A program made the translations under genes and the position numbers. From Lysobacteraceae bacterium (GTDB lineage: Bacteria; Pseudomonadota; Gammaproteobacteria; Xanthomonadales; Xanthomonadaceae), in NCBI GenBank assembly GCA_017990865.1, contig JAGNNB010000114.1:1-8616 (forward strand): 8,616 nucleotides of DNA, in the 5' to 3' direction. The notes beneath the pieces are model-generated. The model did no database searches and was not told where the DNA came from. It saw only the letters and a list, made by a program, of their open reading frames with translations. Each line of letters begins with the position of its first letter. Positions within the stretch are counted from its first letter, which is position 1. Shown here one piece after another: positions 6,329-8,616 of this stretch.

Positions 6329-7840
6329 TTACCGCGATGCGGGCGGCGGCGGCGCGGCGAGCCAACCGCCCTCGAAGCCGGCGCGCTCCAAACCACGGCG
6401 AATGTAGGGATTGCGCTTCATCACGCTCCAGACGAAACCGTCGCGATGATTGGCGATCATCGCCAGGATCGGCCCTTGGTCGATGCCCAGGTAGTCCCCG
6501 GCGAACCAACCTTTGCCCGGCACGACCTTGCCCGTCGTCACTGGCCCGTCGTACTCGTAACTGGGATTGAACGCGTCGAGAAATCCATAACGATCGTAAA
6601 GATCGTCGCCGTACTCGCGGCGCATGGCTTGCGCGGCGGGAATCGCGATGTCGGGCGCGAACGCGATCGACGCCACGGCGGCGGTCGGCGCGATCGTGCC
6701 GTCGTCGAAGACATCGGCCAGGCCGACGCCGCGCGCGCTGTAGGCGCGGAATTCGCGCTGCTCGCCCGCATAGGTTTGTTTGGTGTGCTGCGGCCCATCG
6801 CAAGCGGTCAAGCCCCAGATCGACTCGCTGTAGCCTTTCCAGCGCATCGGATTGGCGATGGCGTAATCGCGCTGCGCGTACGCTGCGCGCCGGCTGTTCT
6901 CGAAATAATCGAAACCGCGTTCGCGCATGTAGGCATCGCGAATGCCGCGATAGTCGATCCACACGTGACTGTATTGATGGCCGAACATCGGCCCGAACGC
7001 CAAATGCTCATAACCGCGATAGTCGCCCCAACTGCGACGGTACGTGTCGGTCCACGCGGTCCACGCCTCGGATCGCACCGGATGGGTGGGCGAACCGAGC
7101 GCCAGTACATACACCAACATCGCCTCGTTATAGCCGTGCCAATCGTTATCGATAAAACCCTTTTCCGGATGCCAGCCCATGCCGACCAACGGCGGCCGCG
7201 GTTGCATCCAAGTCCATTCGACACGCCGGTACAGCGCATCGGCGATCTCGCGGACCTCGCGTTCGCGCGGGTCGTCGCGATCGTAATAGCTCTGGGCGAA
7301 CAGTACGCCCATCATCATCAAACCGGTGTCCACGCTGGAGAGCTCGACCCAATCGCCGAAGCGGCGGCCTTCGCGCATATCGAGAAAGTGGTAGTAGAAC
7401 CCGCGATAGCCCGAGCGTCCGGTCGCTTCCGGGCCCATCGGCGCGTTGCGGAGGAATCGCAATGTGGTCAGCGTACGTTCCGTCGCCTGTTCTCGCGTAA
7501 TCCAACCGCGTTCGGCGCCGATCGGATAAGCCGTCAGCGCGAAACCGATCGCAGCGACGCTGGAAAACGGCTGCGAGGGGTAGCGATCCGGCGCGAGGCC
7601 GGAGCGCGCATCGGTCGTTTCCCAAAAGAAGTCGAACGTGCGGCGTTCGATGTCTTCGATTTCCTGCGGCAGTGCGCGGGTCGAAGCGGAAGAAGAAAAA
7701 ACCGCCGGTTCAAACGCTGTCGGCCCGGGGACATGGCGACAGCTCGTGATGAGGGCGAGAGAGAGACAGACCCCCATCCCGGCGGCAATACGGAAACATA
7801 TCGTGCGAATCGCGTGCATCTTTAAGCGAGACAAACGCAT
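6329..7840 (-). CDS. GH144/PF10091-type 'glucoamylase family' lipoprotein; probable endo-beta-1,2-glucanase
   Basis: From ATG 7840 the protein has 503 residues. A hydrophobic segment and lipobox ITSC (Cys34) precede a low-complexity SSSAS linker, so it is exported and lipid-anchored, probably in the outer membrane (Arg follows the Cys). The rest, about 58-490, is one (alpha/alpha)6-barrel domain of the family long labelled glucoamylase. Its characterised members are endo-beta-1,2-glucanases (GH144). Conserved-looking blocks: SSVDTG (168-173), GYNEAM (236-241, with Glu239 a candidate catalytic acid), FGHQYSHVWID (286-296), KGYSESIWGL (335-344) and GIDQGP (452-457). The frame is also open upstream to an ATG at 7948 inside the receptor gene, but that would bury the signal peptide. 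An AGGAG abuts ATG 7840 with no spacing; TTG 7834 has ideal spacing and ATG 7819 is also possible. The activity is family inference; some PF10091 proteins are untested. Confidence 0.85.
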   Translation of the reverse strand: MRLSRLKMHAIRTICFRIAAGMGVCLSLALITSCRHVPGPTAFEPAVFSSSASTRALPQEIEDIERRTFDFFWETTDARSGLAPDRYPSQPFSSVAAIGFALTAYPIGAERGWITREQATERTLTTLRFLRNAPMGPEATGRSGYRGFYYHFLDMREGRRFGDWVELSSVDTGLMMMGVLFAQSYYDRDDPREREVREIADALYRRVEWTWMQPRPPLVGMGWHPEKGFIDNDWHGYNEAMLVYVLALGSPTHPVRSEAWTAWTDTYRRSWGDYRGYEHLAFGPMFGHQYSHVWIDYRGIRDAYMRERGFDYFENSRRAAYAQRDYAIANPMRWKGYSESIWGLTACDGPQHTKQTYAGEQREFRAYSARGVGLADVFDDGTIAPTAAVASIAFAPDIAIPAAQAMRREYGDDLYDRYGFLDAFNPSYEYDGPVTTGKVVPGKGWFAGDYLGIDQGPILAMIANHRDGFVWSVMKRNPYIRRGLERAGFEGGWLAAPPPPASR

Positions 7841-7845
7841 CTCCT
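7841..7845 (-). promoter_or_regulatory. Strong Shine-Dalgarno (AGGAG) of the GH144 gene
   Basis: AGGAG on the minus strand touches the ATG at 7840 directly, which is too close for normal initiation. It is 6 nt from the in-frame TTG at 7834 (two codons in) and 21 nt from the ATG at 7819. Spacing alone therefore favours TTG 7834. All three starts keep the same signal peptide and lipobox, so the mature lipoprotein is unchanged. Confidence 0.55.
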
Positions 7846-7860
7846 GCTGTGCGTGAGAGC

Positions 7861-7895
7861 GCCTCGGTATGCCGCGCAAGGCGGCATACCGAGGC
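7861..7895 (-). terminator. Perfect 15-bp intercistronic stem-loop between receptor and GH144 genes (terminator or attenuator)
   Basis: GCCTCGGTATGCCGC (7861-7875) is the exact reverse complement of 7881-7895, with a 5-base loop. In the minus-strand RNA it begins 7 nt after the receptor stop codon and ends 20 nt before the GH144 ATG. There is no U-run after it (GCTCTCACG follows), so full intrinsic termination is uncertain. It could act as a partial terminator, or protect the receptor mRNA so that the receptor is made in excess of the enzyme and transporter. No promoter is evident in the 62-bp gap, so read-through is the simplest way the downstream genes are transcribed. Confidence 0.6.
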
Positions 7896-7902
7896 CGGTC
7901 GA

Positions 7903-8616
7903 TCACCAACTGAAGCCGAGCGAGACCTTGAACATCCGCGGCGGCCACACCGTACCGTCGCCGCTGCGACGACCGAAGTTCGTGTTCGCGCTACCGGGGC
8001 CACCGCGCCAGGTGTCGTAATCGGTGAAGTTGCGCCAGTTGAAGACGTTGAACACGTCGCCGCGGACGTAGAACTTGATGCCGGCGCCCGTATCCCAGTC
8101 TTTACGCACCGCGATATCGAACTGTTTGAATCCGATGCCCTCGCTCGGGGTGTACGGATCGAAGAAACAGTTATCGAAGCTCGGCGCGTCGTAACAGTTC
8201 ACCGCTTCTTTCGACGTCGGGCTGGCCAAGGTCAGCTTTGCGGACATGGTGAAGCTGCCGATGCCGTAGATACCGGTGCCGACGAGGCGATGCTTGGAAA
8301 TACCGAGGGAACGCGTGAACGGTTGACCTTCCTGTCCCGAATAATCGAACAGATAGTGCTCGTCGAACGCTGCGGCGTTATTGCGATTCTCTTCAGCGTC
8401 GCTGTAGGTATATGCCATCGTGAAACCCCACGGCGACGCCTTGGTGTACGGCTTCTCCAACGAGAACAGCAGCGAATTCAGCTTCGTTTCGATGCCGTTG
8501 TCGGCGAGGATCAGCGTGCCGAAACCGGGAATCGGCGAGCCCCAAGGCTGACCGCCCCAGGTCGCGCCCGGATTCGCCGGGTTACGGAAACTGCCGTCCG
8601 GCCAACGGTTCCCAAG
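7903..8616 (-). CDS. TonB-dependent outer-membrane receptor, Oar-like, C-terminal beta-barrel part (5' end outside window)
   Basis: The frame is open from the right edge to TGA at 7905-7903, giving the last 237 residues of a protein that in this family usually has about 900-1100. The visible part alternates polar and aromatic residues as barrel strands do and contains the hallmark YVRGDVFNVFNWRNF near the end. It finishes with a beta-strand ending in an aromatic residue (FKVSLGFSW), which fits the C-terminal signal read by the BAM machinery; Trp instead of Phe is acceptable. An NCYD...NCFFD stretch could form a disulphide-closed surface loop. The plug domain, TonB box and any N-terminal carboxypeptidase-like domain are off the window. 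Being first in the visible gene order beside a glycanase and sugar transporter, it probably imports the polysaccharide or its large fragments. The ligand is inferred from context only. Confidence 0.88.
   Translation of the reverse strand, partial: LGNRWPDGSFRNPANPGATWGGQPWGSPIPGFGTLILADNGIETKLNSLLFSLEKPYTKASPWGFTMAYTYSDAEENRNNAAAFDEHYLFDYSGQEGQPFTRSLGISKHRLVGTGIYGIGSFTMSAKLTLASPTSKEAVNCYDAPSFDNCFFDPYTPSEGIGFKQFDIAVRKDWDTGAGIKFYVRGDVFNVFNWRNFTDYDTWRGGPGSANTNFGRRSGDGTVWPPRMFKVSLGFSW

Noticed and set aside
5726..7825. Plus-strand open frame of 699 codons
   Set aside because: It is antisense across the binding-protein and GH144 genes, both of which have clear family motifs, and its translation shows no coherent fold or start signal.
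7841..7948. 36-residue N-terminal extension of the GH144 protein starting inside the receptor gene
   Set aside because: It would overlap the receptor coding end, cross the hairpin and place the signal peptide and lipobox internally; the starts at 7840/7834/7819 fit export.

Overview
This window is a single block of minus-strand genes: part of a sugar or glucan utilisation locus from a GC-rich Gram-negative bacterium. The best taxonomic guess is Xanthomonadaceae/Lysobacteraceae (Lysobacter-like). Reasons are the high GC content, an Oar-like TonB-dependent receptor beside a 'glucoamylase family' lipoprotein, a degenerate intergenic element resembling palindromic repeats common in that group, and the F5/8-type-C glycosidase. 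The taxonomic call is inference from protein style, not from a marker gene.

In transcription order (high to low coordinate) the layout is: the C-terminal 237 residues of a TonB-dependent outer-membrane receptor (7903-8616, cut by the window edge); a short gap holding a perfect 15-bp stem-loop (7861-7895); a GH144/PF10091-type lipoprotein, a candidate endo-beta-1,2-glucanase (6329-7840); a lipoprotein-type ABC sugar-binding protein (5045-6319); two CUT1-type ABC sugar permeases (4156-5034 and 3317-4159, overlapping by ATGA); a 200-bp gap with a GC-rich stem-loop, a REP-like element and a 16-bp palindrome; and a secreted multidomain (alpha/alpha)6-barrel glycoside hydrolase with a jelly-roll and a discoidin module (1-3116), which runs off the left edge after 1038 codons with no stop. 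Gaps inside the core are 9-10 bp or overlaps, so 7840 to 3317 is almost certainly one operon. The hydrolase at 1-3116 may be read through or have its own promoter.

A coherent model, which is inference, is that the receptor brings a glucan across the outer membrane, the GH144 lipoprotein cuts it into oligosaccharides, the binding protein and permease pair carry these into the cytoplasm, and the large secreted hydrolase trims ends or side chains. If the GH144 assignment is right, the likely substrate is a beta-1,2-glucan (linear, cyclic or osmoregulated periplasmic glucan). No ATP-binding subunit, regulator or inner-membrane kinase is present in the window. There is no RNA gene, CRISPR array, insertion sequence or plus-strand gene that I can support, and no gene-free stretch longer than 200 bp.
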